Shown: positions 40,848 through 53,200, numbered from the stretch's first letter. The stretch: DNA of 54,043 bases from Pascua guehoae (GCA_001600415.1 BCJX01000015.1:944269-998311), one strand, 5' to 3'. A program made the numbers and translations. The notes: generated from the sequence alone by a model not told the origin.

Positions 40848-42763
40848 ATGTCCGCGGTGCGTAGAGACTCCCGACGGTCCGGACACTCGTCGTCGCGATC
40901 GCGCGCGCGCGCCTCGACGCCGCCTGTCAACTCGGACTTTGTCGACTTTCTTCACAAGGTCTTGGACCTCATGTTCTTTCCGTGAGCCCTACCAACCGTC
41001 GCTGGAACCTACCTTTGTTACGAGTCTTCTCACCCCCAACAGCATTACATACCCCCTCCGTGTCATCCGGGACCTCTTGACGTCCCCCATCACGATCAGC
41101 GTCGCCTTAAAGGTGATGCTCATGATCCTTCTCATCGTTGCGTCGGCCGTCTTTTCGATTCTCGCCGTCGGCGCATTTTGGTGGTCGTGGGGCACGGGCG
41201 GTCCCATCGAAGTCGAGGGATGGCTCGTCTACGGATCCCGCAACCACCGCACACCACATACTATTCTTACTCTTCCCACCGACCGGTTCCAGGAGGATTT
41301 GCCCTATGACGTCCAGGTCGAGCTCGAGCTGGTGCGCCCCACGGCCGAATCCGGCGACATGGGTAAGCATCCCCAGCAACCGGTCCCCGATGAGCCTGAA
41401 GCAGAGGGGAATGAGCATTTCGAAGGGGGCGAGAAGGATACGTACCGACTAATTGATCCCACCACAGGCAACTTTATGGTGACGCTCGAATTGCGCTCTT
41501 TCAAGAACCAGGAGCTCGCGCTTGTCCGGGCTTCACAACCGGTAGGTCTGAGCGTCAACCCCAAAGCCGCAACCCCAACCCCTCGCGCCCGCCGTTTCCT
41601 CGAACCGACTCGTCGGCTGACACCACAGTCTCTGCCCCCTCCCCCCATCCATGCCAGCCTCGTCCACCTTCCCTCCATTCCCATTCCGCCATGCATCATC
41701 CCGTGGCCGTTCCGCTTCCTCTGCCCCTCGCGCTTCTTCGGGTACGCCGGCCAGCCCTACGCACAGATCAAGGAGCGCCGCCGCAAGGGCAGCGTCGCAT
41801 CGCCTGCGCGTGGCAACGATGTCGTCCTCCTCACAAAGGAGATGATTGAGCAAGTCATTGTCAACCCCGGCCGGGGTGACATGGGCATCGGCTCGGCATT
41901 CGTCAGCATTGGTGAGTTAAAGTGAGCCATTGTCTTTGTAGCTGACAGCAGGCCGCGAGGACACGACGTCGGAGCACGACAAGGGCGGCGGCGTGTACCG
42001 CGAGGTGCGCACCACGGGCTGGGTTGTCGTCCGCTTTGTGCCCCACCCCACGGGCGTCCGGTGGCTCATGTCCAACCCCGTCCCGCCGCTCCTGATCCTG
42101 CCCCCCGTCTCGCTCACCCTCACGCTCTCGTCGGCAATGATTGGCTTTGTCGTCATCTCGTTCTGGGGTTCCATGTTGCCAATGCCCAAGCCCAAGAAGG
42201 TAAAGGTCAAGACGATCACACCGCCAGAGTCGGATGATGAAGAGCACGAACGCCGTGAGCGCCGTGAGCGTGAGCTTCATGAGCGTGAGCTCCGCGAGCG
42301 TGAACTTCATGAGCGTGATCTCCGCGAGCTCCGTGAGCTCCGTGAACTGCGTGACCTCCGCGAGCTCCGTGACCTGCGTGAGCTCCGTGAACCACCCGAA
42401 GACCGCACTCGCACGCCCAGCCCCAACCCCCTGCAAAGCCTGGCGCGCATGGTAAACGCAGAACGCGCACGCCTCCCTGCGCTCCCTGCGCTCCCTGCGA
42501 TTCCCAATCTCTGGAACCGCGGCACGCCGCCCCAGGCCGCCGCCACGCTGGACGACATGGTAAGTCGAGCCGCCGTTGCCCACTGACGGCAGGTCGAGCC
42601 CAGGTTCCATACGTCGCTCGAGTCCGAGAGCGGTCAGTCCAACAGTCGCAGTCTTACCGCCACCGGCACGGCCACCGAGTCGAGCACCGCTAGGACCGCC
42701 AACAGCGCCACGTCTCTGACCGAAACCGAGACGTGGGATGAGAATAGCCAGAGCAGCCGTTAG
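40848..42763 (+). CDS. SEI1: Seipin (lipid droplet assembly protein)
   Basis: Exons 40848-40981, 41043-41362, 41468-41541, 41629-41911, 41952-42559 and 42593-42763 give 529 aa. ER membrane protein that builds lipid droplets. Two membrane spans flank a lumenal beta-sandwich: the first is VMLMILLIVASAVFSILAVGA, the second LLILPPVSLTLTLSSAMIGF. The lumenal part has YDVQVELELVRP, GDMGNFMVTLELRSF and WVVVRFVPHPTGVRWLM. After the second span comes a cytosolic tail with a charged heptad-like run of about 45 residues (repeats of ERELRE/HERDLREL) encoded by a gtgagctccgtga-type DNA repeat, then an Arg/Ala and Ser/Thr-rich end. The N-terminus (SRRSGHSSSRSRARAST) is basic. Middle exons around SLPPPPIHAS are less certain but keep phase. 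Confidence 0.88.
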
Positions 42764-43170
42764 TATCCAAGTTAGAAACACGTTAGACACACGTTTTCTC
42801 CGAATCATATCATCATGCGCGCCGACAGTAGAGTTGTGATACATTGGTGTATATGCCCGGAACATATATCGCATGCAGGGTGTCCTGCCAGACGGCTGCA
42901 GATGGGCCGTGGGAGTGGGAGTGTGTGCCATTGTGGCTGTGGTCGTGCTGGTCGGGTGTGGGAGTAGGCACAGGTATCAGACGGACGTGTATCGTGACGA
43001 CATGGCGTGGGGGCTGGGGTCGGTGAGGCTGGTGATCAATGTCACAGCAAAGGCATGGGTGGGAAGACTGGGCGCGAGTACGCGAGATGGGCGCCCGGCG
43101 TGCACATCTTCAGAGACGAGACGCGGTGCACATCTTCAGAGGCGAGACGCGCCGCGCTCTCACCCACGGC
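42764..43170. other. Spacer between convergent genes
   Basis: 3' regions of seipin and the DUF1748 gene. A direct repeat of cacatcttcagag(a/g)cgagacgcg occurs twice at 43102-43154. No gene. Confidence 0.5.
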
Positions 43171-43797
43171 CTAGTCAATCTGGCGCCGGAAGTAGCTCGA
43201 CGACACGGCAAACCCGCACATGAAGGCGAAAATGTTCTCGCCGAGGGCAAAGTACGAGTCGAGCACGTTGCGGATCGTCGTGTCCTTGAACCGGCCCGTG
43301 TAGAAGCTGCAACGAGGAGAGGGTGGAACGGAAGAGCAGGGGAATGTGGGGGTCGCGGAGGGGGGCAGAGGTCCGAGCGGACACGAAGGTGGAGGTGGAG
43401 GGTGGCAAGACATGCGACGGGTACGAGCGCGAGTGTTGCGTGTTGCGTGTTGCGTGTGTAGCCAGAAACAGGTGGAGACGGATGACGATACGCGGGTAGC
43501 AGCGGTGGTGCAGTGGTGTGTTTACATGGCACGCGTGAGAATAGTCCAAGAGGGACGACCAGGTGCAGACGTGACGTGCAGACGACCAGGCGATAACGGC
43601 GATACGACGCGGCAGATCACAAGAAAGAGAAACGCGTCAGCACCCAAAGTCCAATCCCCCGCGCGCTGCGTCCAGCGACAGCTAGCGAGCACGACCCCGA
43701 CGCCGACCTACCCGTAGCCGGTACTCCGCTTGATGCCCGCAAAGATGGTCGAGATGGCGACGAGGTCGATCGCGAGGCGCGTGAGGCGGCCGAACAT
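43171..43797 (-). CDS. DUF1748-family small protein
   Basis: Exons (minus) 43797-43712 and 43306-43171 give 73 aa. The N-terminus MFGRLTRLAIDLVAISTIFAGIKRSTGYG and the tail DSYFALGENIFAFMCGFAVSSSYFRR follow the DUF1748 pattern of fungal proteins of about 75 aa: a hydrophobic helix ending in GIKRSTG, a central polar stretch and a second amphipathic helix. The function of the family is not established to my knowledge. The 405-nt intron is larger than the coding sequence. Both junctions are consensus (gtaggt; ttgcag). Confidence 0.85.
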
Positions 43798-44565
43798 CGT
43801 GGGGGTGGGGGGTGGGGTTGGGTGGGGTAGGATGAGACGACGAGGAGGAGGGTGCAGGTGAGGAGGTACTGTTGATGGGGTGATGCGGTGGTGGTGGTGG
43901 TGGTTGTAGTAGTTGGGAGGAACAGATGTGCGCAATCGTCATTTCTCGGCACGCGGTGACATTGTCCGACCAGGTGGTGGCGGAAGCAAATTTCAGTGTT
44001 CCGAGTCTGGGTCGCATGACCATTGCATGTCTGGCTTGCTGAAGTGCGACAGACGCCTGCCTGTATGTCTGCCAGCTGCCAGCTGCACAGCTGCATGGCG
44101 CAGTGTGTGCAGTGTCGTCTAGACAGTATAGCTGCGAGCTGCTGACTGCAACGTTCGTCCAACCTTGTCTGACATTACATGTTCCCCACAGCGAGAGCCG
44201 GCAAGCTCGGCCCTAACGGTGTCGGCGTGTCCGAGATCCAGTGCAGCTCGGAAGAGCGCGGAGCGACGATAACAGGCTCCCATGTATTGCACCAGCGGCC
44301 AGTCGGGTGGCACCATCCAGCCCATACCTCATGCACCCTCGACAGACCCTTTGCTCTTCGCGTCGGCTTCTGGCTTCTGCGGCTGGTCTATCGTTTGGGT
44401 GGCAGGGCCCATCGCGAGCCATGGTCCAGTAGAGAGTATAGACGGGCGGCAGTCGCTACGCCGCTATCAGGAGACCCGCCAGCTCACCAGGCTCACCACC
44501 AGGCTCACCGCGTTGCAACCAAATCCCATCAGCCAGTCGCACCACCCTGCATCCGCATGTGTCTC
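43798..44565. other. Intergenic between two minus-strand small genes
   Basis: Contains the promoter of the DUF1748 gene with a ccaccaccac run (43883-43905, in minus sense caccac). Plus-strand frames here lack protein-like composition. Confidence 0.5.
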
Positions 44566-45090
44566 TCATGACGCTCCCGCCGCCCCGGTGCCGCCCGCAT
44601 CCCCCGCCCCCCCGCCGTCCTTCTTACTCTCGAACGCCGCGATCTTTTCCTTCCCTGCCCGTCAGCCACAGCGGGGTAGGTACACCGAGTCCCACCAGAA
44701 CAACTACCCAGCATCCAGTACAGTCCCCAGCCCCGTTGCCAGGACTGGGACTTCATCGCCCAGAGCCCTGCCAGCCCTGCCCAGAGCCCTGTCCAGCCCA
44801 GCACAGCCCATAGCCCACAGCCTATAGCCTATAGCCTGCACCCAACCGCCACTCACAGTCAAGCTTCTCGTTAGACCGCAGCCCGCGCGCGCGCTGGTCG
44901 CTCCAGCGCCGCTCGTTCTCGCGCTTGGCAAAGTAGTACCCCACGCCCGCCGCGACGATGAGCGCCTGCGGGTGAGTGTTTGGTTCCACCGGGTGTTGGG
45001 AGAGGCCGTGGGGGAGTTTGGTTGGGGGGGAGAGGGGGGGNGGGGGGTACGCACACCCCAGCCGTAGACGACCGACTTTGCCGTGTTCAT
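44566..45090 (-). CDS. 77-aa single-span membrane protein
   Basis: Exons (minus) 45090-45055, 44965-44857 and 44654-44566. MNTAKSVVYGWG joins at phase 0 to ALIVAAGVGYYFAKRENERR, one membrane helix followed by a charged helix (WSDQRARGLRSNEKLD), then WKEKIAAFESKK and a Gly/Ala tail ending GAAGAS. It resembles short fungal, probably mitochondrial, membrane proteins that I cannot name. Intron 1 contains a G-rich run and the only isolated n outside the transposon (45041). The last exon is placed by phase and a ctgacgggcag acceptor; it restores the common LDW-K pattern. Confidence 0.75.
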
Positions 45091-46535
45091 GTTCTTCTTG
45101 TGTTGGTGTGCAGGATAACGACAAGTGCTCGGGATGCACCAGTGGCCATGGGTAGCTGTTATTTGTATTTTGGCGATCGGTGGAGGGCGGCGGATTCCAT
45201 ATTTGATCCCGGCCGGTGGCATTTGTAAAACCCAAGATGGACACGACGTCATGGTGGCACCCTGGACCGTCCATGTTCTCAAGTTGGATGCTGCAACTGG
45301 CCCGCATGAAACCTAGTTGGTCGCTGCTGTATATAGCACGCATGCTGCAACTTGGTGGCTGGTACTAGGCAGCTCGTAGGAGCAGCACGTGCTGAGTGGG
45401 TTTGGCTTTTCAGGCGATAGCTACGGGACGAGGATAGCTCGACTGGCACACTGTGCATGGGGCTGGGTAGTATTATCGCTTGTCGAAAAGCAGACTTGCT
45501 TGTGAACGGAATCTATCGAGCAGTGTGAGGAAACGAGGGTAGCACGATGTCTGCAAGACTAGGGCTCCAATACTGTAGTTGAGAGATAGCTGTTATTATC
45601 CATCTCTGCAGCTGCGAGGCTGAAGTACAGGAGATACAGTGGCCGTCAGAAAGGTTGCGATTGCCTCCAAGGCGGCCTCAGGTATGCTTGACCTAAAGCC
45701 TCTGATCTTCTGCCTTGCAATATGCCAGAAGTCTCATGAGATGGGCGTGGCGCAACGCATTGGAGGTCGCAACCTTTCTGACGGCCACTGTATATAGACA
45801 GAATGGTGATGAGATGAGCACATGATGGGAGTACATGATGCACATGATGGGAACACTTGATGGAGGTGACAATCATGGAGTTGATATTCATAGGGAGTGC
45901 ACATCAAGGAGTCCTGATGAGATCAGGATGCCATGCTGTGCACGACAAGCTGGGGTAATAATCCCCACTCTGCACCGCGCAATACATATCCGTGAAGCGA
46001 ATCCACCGGGAGCTAGAGATGTGGGGGAGTATGCGGAGGAAGGAGAGATAACGACAGGGGCAGAGGTGGCATGGTACAGCTGAAGCTAGTGTAATAGTAC
46101 ACGCTCTCAGCCGCGTTCTCAGGGACATGGTCATGAAGGGAACCCGCCGAGATGTCCTCTCCGCGGTATTTAGGATACCTTTGGGTATATGGATAGCGTG
46201 ACTTCATGGTGCTCTTACAGCTAGGAGGTTGGAACGAACATGGCCTCGGACAGTATTTAATAGTCCCCGACAACAGATTCCCGGACATGGCTTTGTGCAC
46301 AAAAGCCCTCCTGATACTTTAGGGTGAGAGAGCACTACTGCACGGTCCGAAGAGTTCACTGTGACAATTTGAATCTGTGCGGGAGTCAGCAATGCAACTC
46401 TTGAGTCACAGCCTGGTCGTCGACCAGCTGGCCGCCATCTATTCTCACTTGCATGCTCTGCCCCCTGGAATCCTGTACGCGGCACTTGGGCACTGGCGCG
46501 GCGCGGCCGCTGCCTCGTCACCCCCAACATGTCAA
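45091..46535. other. Gene-poor stretch
   Basis: Holds an inverted-repeat element (45637-45789) and several gatga/catgatggga short repeats at about 45810-45880. No open frame with family features. Confidence 0.5.
45637..45789. mobile_element. Tc1/mariner-type MITE, 153 bp
   Basis: Terminal inverted repeats of about 35 bp: CAGTGGCCGTCAGAAAGGTT at the left and its reverse complement at the right, nearly perfect. Both ends abut TA (45635-45636 and 45790-45791), the target duplication of Tc1/mariner/pogo transposases. CAGTG termini are common in that group. Too short to code for a transposase. Confidence 0.85.
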
Positions 46536-46627
46536 GGCGATTTAGCTCAGTTGGTTAGAGCGCATGCTTAACACTGGAGAACGCAGTGCTACGCATGAGG
46601 TCGGCAGTTCGACCCTGTCAAACGTCA
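46536..46627 (+). tRNA. tRNA-Val (anticodon AAC), with intron
   Basis: D arm GCTC-AGTTGGTTA-GAGC, anticodon stem CATGC (46563-46567)/GCATG (46593-46597), loop TT-AAC with anticodon 46570-46572, an intron of about 19 nt (46574-46592), variable AGGTC, T arm GGCAG-TTCGACC-CTGTC. The acceptor GGCGATT/AAACGTC has one A-A mismatch (pair 5-68) and a G-T pair, so the gene may be slightly decayed or the base is edited or miscalled. Confidence 0.85.
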
Positions 46628-47159
46628 AGCATTAGCTTTTTGCCTATGCATAACGATATCTCAAGCTCCAGACGTTGTTACAGAGTGGTGTCAATTAAAG
46701 AAGATCATTGCAGGGTGACTGAGCAGTGGTGGTGGGTGGATTTTGTGGCATGTGGCGGGTGGTGGGTGGCAGTGGAAAGTGTCGCGTGTGGAAGAATGTC
46801 CAGCCTCGCCGCCAGAGCAGTAACAGCCACCAACCACAAATTGAGCTGTGCATGCGCACGATTGAGCTGTGCATGCCCACGCTTGAGCTGTGCATGCTAT
46901 GCAGCTGTGTGAGACATATTTCCACCCGCGCCACGGCACGATCACTGCGCTTTGTAGCATTCCTCGAGTTCCAGGGCATGCAGTTAATTGACCCAATTGT
47001 CCACATGTGTTGCATGGTTGCCGACTTGATGCGATTCGTGTTCTTCTGGGACAACGGGTACCGTGTCGTTCACGGTGTTCCTCCACTTGCTAACCAACTT
47101 GGCCACTTGGCTCACCTTGGCAGCGCTCGCCGCCAGCTGGAAAGATCTCCTGTACCATA

Positions 47160-47310
47160 CAGAGGGTGTCAAAAAGGACCGCGAGGGGCGCAGGGATGCC
47201 GTGGCATGTAGCTCGAAGCTGGTGGCTCGAAGCTGGTGCTGAGATGAGCGTTCGGCAGCGCAAGACAAATCTCACCCTGCGCCTCTCACGGCCCTTTTTG
47301 ACACCCTCTG
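47160..47310. mobile_element. TA-flanked inverted-repeat element, 151 bp
   Basis: The left end CAGAGGGTGTCAAAAAGG and the right end CCTTTTTGACACCCTCTG form the core of a ~40-bp inverted repeat that continues into GCG-rich sequence with a few mismatches. TA flanks both ends (47158-47159, 47311-47312). A decayed relative lies at 955-1082. Non-coding; MITE-like. Confidence 0.8.
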
Positions 47311-48212
47311 TACCTGCCCTCGATGGGCTTGGTTTTGCGGCTATCGACTGCCAACAATCTTGAACAGTCTGGGAGCTCTTGTATTGCAGGCGGGGGTGTG
47401 ACGTGACGCTAACCGTGGCATGAACATCGAGAGGTAGCACCAAGTGTGATCCGTACCGACTGGCTTTGTTGCCTAGCATTGTAGACAATAATCTGCACAT
47501 TAAATGTCCCCCACTACTGTTTACCTACCTGTATCGTCTAGTTTGAGACAAGAGTGGCTCTCCAAGTAAATTTCAAAGTGAGCAATGCCGCGGCACATAC
47601 CTTTGACAGCTTCCGCCGCTGCCTTTGTTGGTTGGCCCGAGCTCGCTCCTCGCTCGTTCGAGCGAGCTGTGCGCGCGAGCGCGCGCGCACGCAGTACATC
47701 GACCATCTCGGTACACTGTATTCAACATGCGTCCCCCTATCGCTCTATCCCTCACTCGACAGCTTTCTGGTTGATTCTCTCTCCTTCTCTCTTATCCACA
47801 ATCCCAGAGCTATGGACATTGTTCAAGAAGTGACTAAGAATGAGGCGGTATTATTTAGTCGGGTAATATTTAGTCGGGGAAGTTCGATGCCGACCGTGCC
47901 ATGCGTGATGAGCAGCGTGATGCCGACCGCGCCATGGAAATTGTCTCCTCGCATTCATCGGTCAGCCTTGGCGATAACATGAAACACCACTTTGGCTGAG
48001 GGCTATGGCTACCTGTGACGTTCTGCCACGCATCTGGCGGACCCCCCAAGGAGGCCCGCCGGGGGCGGCCCTCCGTTTCCTTAGTCCTGGGCCTCTGACA
48101 TGCCGCCGTTTCTGCCAGACGAGTTTAATAATTACGATCAGTCATTTCAGTGTTCAGCAGTTCGACCGTCGACGGTTCTGCGCCGGACGACCCGCACTCG
48201 CTAAACCCCGGA

Positions 48213-48237
48213 GGAGGCCCGCCGGGGGCGGGCCTCC
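48213..48237. repeat. GC-rich perfect hairpin
   Basis: GGAGGCCCGCC, loop GGG, GGCGGGCCTCC: an 11-bp perfect stem. Near-identical hairpins occur at 48050-48074 (one mismatch region) and 32461-32483 inside an intron of the EFM3-like gene. Confidence 0.85.
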
Positions 48238-50266
48238 GTTCTGGTCTCCAGAGGGGCTCGAGAACGATTGCCAGTTCGTCAGGCTTTATGGTGGTAGGTT
48301 GTCGGCTGTACCGGCTGAGAAAGCTTGGCATGTGGGGGTGGTCGGCTAGGTCGAGGGGTGGCTCGGAAACGGGAGCATTTTGGTCGCGTGGATCGACGGT
48401 TACAGAACCCAGGAACGGGCCCAGGGCCCGGAAGACGCACGGGCCGACGACGGCAGAAGATGAGAGGAGGATGGGCAGATCAGACATCTGGCACATGGCA
48501 CATGGCACATGGCACATTTGCAGGTAAACGCAAGCCGGAACCGAAGGGGTTGATTGGCAGCTGGGCCTCTGGCCTCTGGAGACCCGTGCGCCGGCTAGTT
48601 TGTTTGTTGCCGTGTTGGGTATCTCTCCCCCTTGCCTCTGCTGCGGATTTCTAGCGTAACCGGGGGTGCCTGCAAACAACATGTAGATTGGATGCGTGCA
48701 ACACAAAATTGACGACCTCTTGCGCCTCAGGGCTCAGGGCTCAGGGCTGAGAGGGGAAAGAGGCGAGGGGCGCGTATGCATGCAGGGTAAAACACAGGCG
48801 GCCTTGCTTCCTGTATGCAGTGCCGCCCTTTACTGCAAGCGGGCCAATGACAAGATGTCCAGACCATTGTCGAGGCATGGCATTATTACCCAAAGCACAG
48901 CCCCCCTCGACAGCGTCCTGGCTCGCCTTGGCTGCCTTGTCCACAACAGCGTCTCACCACCGCCCGTTGGCGGTTGGCTCGCCTTTGGGCCAGCTTTTCC
49001 CTCCCGCAACTGGACAGGTGCCTCTGCCTTCTGGGCTGATGCCTGTGGTTGCCTCCTCTGTCATTGCGAAAGACGACGGCCCTTGATGGCACCCAAGGAT
49101 TGGCGGGACGAGACTGCACAGGTCTTAGTCTCAGGCACCCGCACCTCACCACCATGCTCAGTCACTCATCATCACCCACCGCCCATGCCATGCCACCCAC
49201 GTCCACTCACCTCACCCACGCCCCTTGGCCCACCCACACCCATGGCCACCCAGGCCCCAGGTCCACAGGCCCACAGGCCCAGAGGCCACACGCCCACCCA
49301 GGACGCCAACCACCCCTTGTGTCTGTCTGTCAGTATGCCAACCTTGACCTGCTCTGGTTGTTATCCCCCACCCCTTGCCGCCGCCGCCCACCAGAGGCGC
49401 GCCCACCACCCAGACGCACACATCATTCAATCCACCCACCCACCCGGGACCCACCCCCTTTGCTTCCTTCCATTGTTTCCTCCACCCATCCATCCCCCCA
49501 TCACAACATTACCTACCTTCCTTTCCATCCATCCATCCATCCACACCATCACAGACCCCATTCGACCCTCCTTACCCTCACCCATCACCGTCCGGCATCC
49601 ATAAACCACCACCCGCTTGTCTCTTGACCCTCCACTCTCATTGTCCTCAGACTGTACCACGCTACGCCGCCGGCCCAACGCGCCCCCGTGTCCGCCCCCT
49701 TCCCTACACCTGAGATCCTCTACAAACGCGCCCACCCACCCCTTTAGTGGGCTGTCCCCACCGGACAACATCCAAAACGCGTCCGCGCCTCCCACGCGCT
49801 CGTATCACAGCCGTCAACGTCGCGTCGCCGTCGTTCCGCGCCTGCCTCGAGCTGCCTCCGACGTCATTTTAACCGTCGCCGTCGCCGCATTATCCCTGAG
49901 CCGCACCTGAAGAGGCGTCGTCCCTCGACTTGTTCGGCTTCCACTCGAGATTTGTGGAGACGCCCAAGTCCAATCCCCCGTTCCTTCAGGCTAGAGGACG
50001 CATCCGACTCGCTTGCGCGTTATCGACATTTTAAAACAAGACAGGTGAGCGGATGCGTCCAGCCCAACATTCCGCGACGACCAGTGGAATGAGAACCACC
50101 CCCCCACACCTTTATCATCTTTCATCCTCATCCTTGCTAACGACTAGCGACCTCTTGCTCTACCTTTTTGGCACAGGCGACCTTGACGCCATAGCCAACC
50201 AACTCCGTCACTCTCCTTCCGCTTCCCATAAGCTGTCCACGGGCACGACCACCCCCCTTGGACAAG

Positions 50267-53200
50267 ATGGCCTCTCCGCCGTCATTTGATAGCTTCTACA
50301 GCTCGCAGCAGCGGTCCTCGACACTAGGCTCGATGGACAACTACCCATCCAACACCTACACCTCTTCCAGCGATCAGTTTGGTGCCATCTATGCCCAGCA
50401 GCTCGGCGACGAGCCGCAAGGCATGGTGATGGATGAGCCGCAATCAATGGTCACCGACGAGCCTCAATCCATGGCCCCACCACCAGGCGGCTATGCTCGC
50501 GCGCATCCACTCGCGCCGAACACTGACGTCGAGCGCAAAGATTCGGTGCCGTTTGATCCCCAGACGAGCAGCACACTTATCGCGAGTGTCCAGAGCCAAA
50601 CTGTTAGCCCCCAGCCGTCGCCCGGGTTCCCATCGCCATACGACCAGCAGTATCAGCAGCAGCACCAACAGCAGCAGCAGCAACAATACGGCCAGTTCAG
50701 CCAGCACTCTACTCCGGCCTACGCAACGACGCCCGATTTTTCTCCACACCGCGGAGATGCGGGCATGTTCGCCCAGCAACAGGAAGCGACTCCGGTCGAC
50801 CATGAAGCCAACTCGCGCCGCGCCAGCTGGAACGGAGCCGCCGCCCAGGACGCCAACCACGAGCTGCAGAGAGTGTGAGTTTGGAGTTTTTACATGCACT
50901 GGCCACAGAGCTCACACAAACGTAGTGCCTCAACTCAGGGATCCAATCCTGGCTCGCCAGCTCCGGACCACCACTCGCCAGGCGTGGCGTCGCCGTTTGA
51001 TCATCCTTCCACTGAGCATGTTCGGTCGCCCAGCCCATACGGCGCCCCAATCATGGGTGCGCCGTCGCCTCCAGTCCATGGCATGCACCGCAGCTCTGCG
51101 GCCAACTCGCCATCGTTCTCCAAGCCCCAGTCGCCTCCAGCGCTAGTCATCCCGAACAGCAGCGCCCCTTCGCCGTCTTTGCCAGGCATCATGGCACAGA
51201 CCGCCCCTCAGGCCCAGGCGAGCGCCAACGGCGGGCCCCAGGGTGGCCAGTTTGGCAACAGTCTCTTCCCGCCCACGAACCCTGCGCTCGAGCACTTGAC
51301 CGGGATGGCTGGGATTAGCCCGATTGCGCCGAATGCCGACGGCCCGATGATCTGCATCCAGCCAAGCACTCCCATCAGTGGTTTGAAGGAGGGTGGGGGT
51401 GTCTTTGACGCTGCTCTGCGCCGTGCCAACGCCGACAACCTGCGGAACAGTGCGACCCAGCAGCAGAGCCAAGCCAACGGTGGTGGCGCCCAGGGCGTGC
51501 CAGCAACCGTTGGCCAGCAGGGACCAGGTGGCCAATCTCCTGGCACGTTTGCTCGTGACGCACGGGAATGGACTCAGCGCCTGGACCTCAGCAACATTGA
51601 CGCAGCCACACGGCGCCGTACAAAGTCCGAATCGTACACTAGCACGGACCCTACATTTGACCGCACCGCGTTTGCCGCACGCTTTATGGAGCAGCCAACG
51701 GGCACGTACACGACTGCCTTTTCCCCAGGGTTTGACGTCAACATGAACCCTCCGAACACGGCACCGGCGGACCCCTGGCGTGACATTAACACGTGGCGCA
51801 TGCAGGCTGTCGAGCAGAGCGCAATGACAGTGGACCCGCGTGCCCTCCCTGGCAGCGAAGCCGTCCAGCATGCCCAGCATGCCCAGCAGCAGCACGAGCA
51901 ACAGCAGCAACAGCTGCATGAAATGCAAGAGCAGCAGCGTGCCCGCGTCCAGCAGTTCAACCAGAGCCACCCGACCCAGTCTGGCCGGTTCTCGCCAACG
52001 TCGATGGCATTCTATGAACAGCTGGGCCTGTCGCCCGGCAATGCCGGCGGGCAGCCCGTCTCCGAGTTCCCCGGCGCACCACATAGTAGCTACCTTGCGC
52101 CTGGCAGCAGTGGACCGGTTCGTCGCCGCTCCTTTGCAGAGGGTACGGTGCAGCACCACGCTACTGGCGCCGGCACCCCCGGCTATGGTGTCGAGTTCAA
52201 TCACAATGGTGCCATCACGCCACCTGCCCGTTACCGCGGCCAGTACTTGCAAAGTGGTGGTGGTGGTCGTCACGCGCGTGCGTCGCGAAGTGAGGACTTT
52301 GGACGTCCCACGGGTTGGGGCATGGGTGCTGGTGGATCAACGTGAGTGTTGGCCCTTGCTCTTGCATGGATTACCAATGGCGCGCACACAGCTGACAATC
52401 AGTACCGACTTCCTCCAGTCGATTATCAACCCCAGCGACGGCACGCTTCTGCCGCCATCGATGCGCGGTCGTTCCATGTCACAGTCACGGCACTCGTCGG
52501 CTTCATCGGCTCGCTCGGCGTCCCCTGCGCTCTCGATTTCGTCTCAGGGCTCGGGCTACTCGCATCACTCGCACATGGAAATGCCCGAAGGCGTCCAGTT
52601 GGAAAGGTTCCAGCAGCAGGGACACGACCCCAGGGCCAAGTCTGTGGCCAAGATGAAGGTGACGAGTATGGCGACCGAGGTGGCCAGTCAGAGCCGGCGA
52701 ACAAACAGCCCCATCTTCCAGTGTCCAAGTGAGTAGTTGGTGTGCCAACCTATCGTCTTGCGACGTAAGCTAACATGCCTAGTCCCTGGATGTGGGTCGA
52801 CGTTTACCCGCCACTTCAACCTCAAGGGCCACATGCGATCGCATAATGATGAACGACCGTACAAGTGTCTATACGAAGGCTGTCCGAAATCGATTGTGGG
52901 CTTTGCACGCCAACACGACTGTAAACGGCACATGCTCTTGCACGGCGGGGTAAAGCCGTTTGAGTGTGATGGCTGCGGGAAACAGTTTGCAAGGCTGGAC
53001 GCATTGACGCGGCATCGTGAGTAAGATTGGGTTCACTAGCCCATTCCGTATAATGCTGACGACGCAGATAAATCGGAACAAGGCCAGGAATGCGCAGTGT
53101 CGCATCCCCTCCCGGTCAACCCAGACGGCTCGCCAATGTCCGAGTCGCAATACAAGGCGTACCGACTCGAAAAGCTCAAACGCGAGGGCAAAGCAGTGCC

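Larger units (their letters stand above)
46628..50266. other. Long gene-poor stretch and Crz1 leader
   Basis: Holds an inverted-repeat element (47160-47310), a duplicated 'tatttagtcggg' unit at 47852-47876 and GC-rich hairpins at 48050-48074 and 48213-48237. A long CA/CC-rich region (49140-49720, with atccatcc units at 49525-49545) probably forms the promoter and long 5' leader of the Crz1-like gene. The 302-codon frame at 48696-49604 reflects this composition and is not accepted. Confidence 0.5.

Noticed and set aside
41903..42931. 342-codon minus frame with LTELTLMKL repeats
   Set aside because: Antisense of the seipin repeat tail.
48696..49604. 302-codon plus frame
   Set aside because: His/Pro/Thr-rich translation of a CA/CC-rich leader region.
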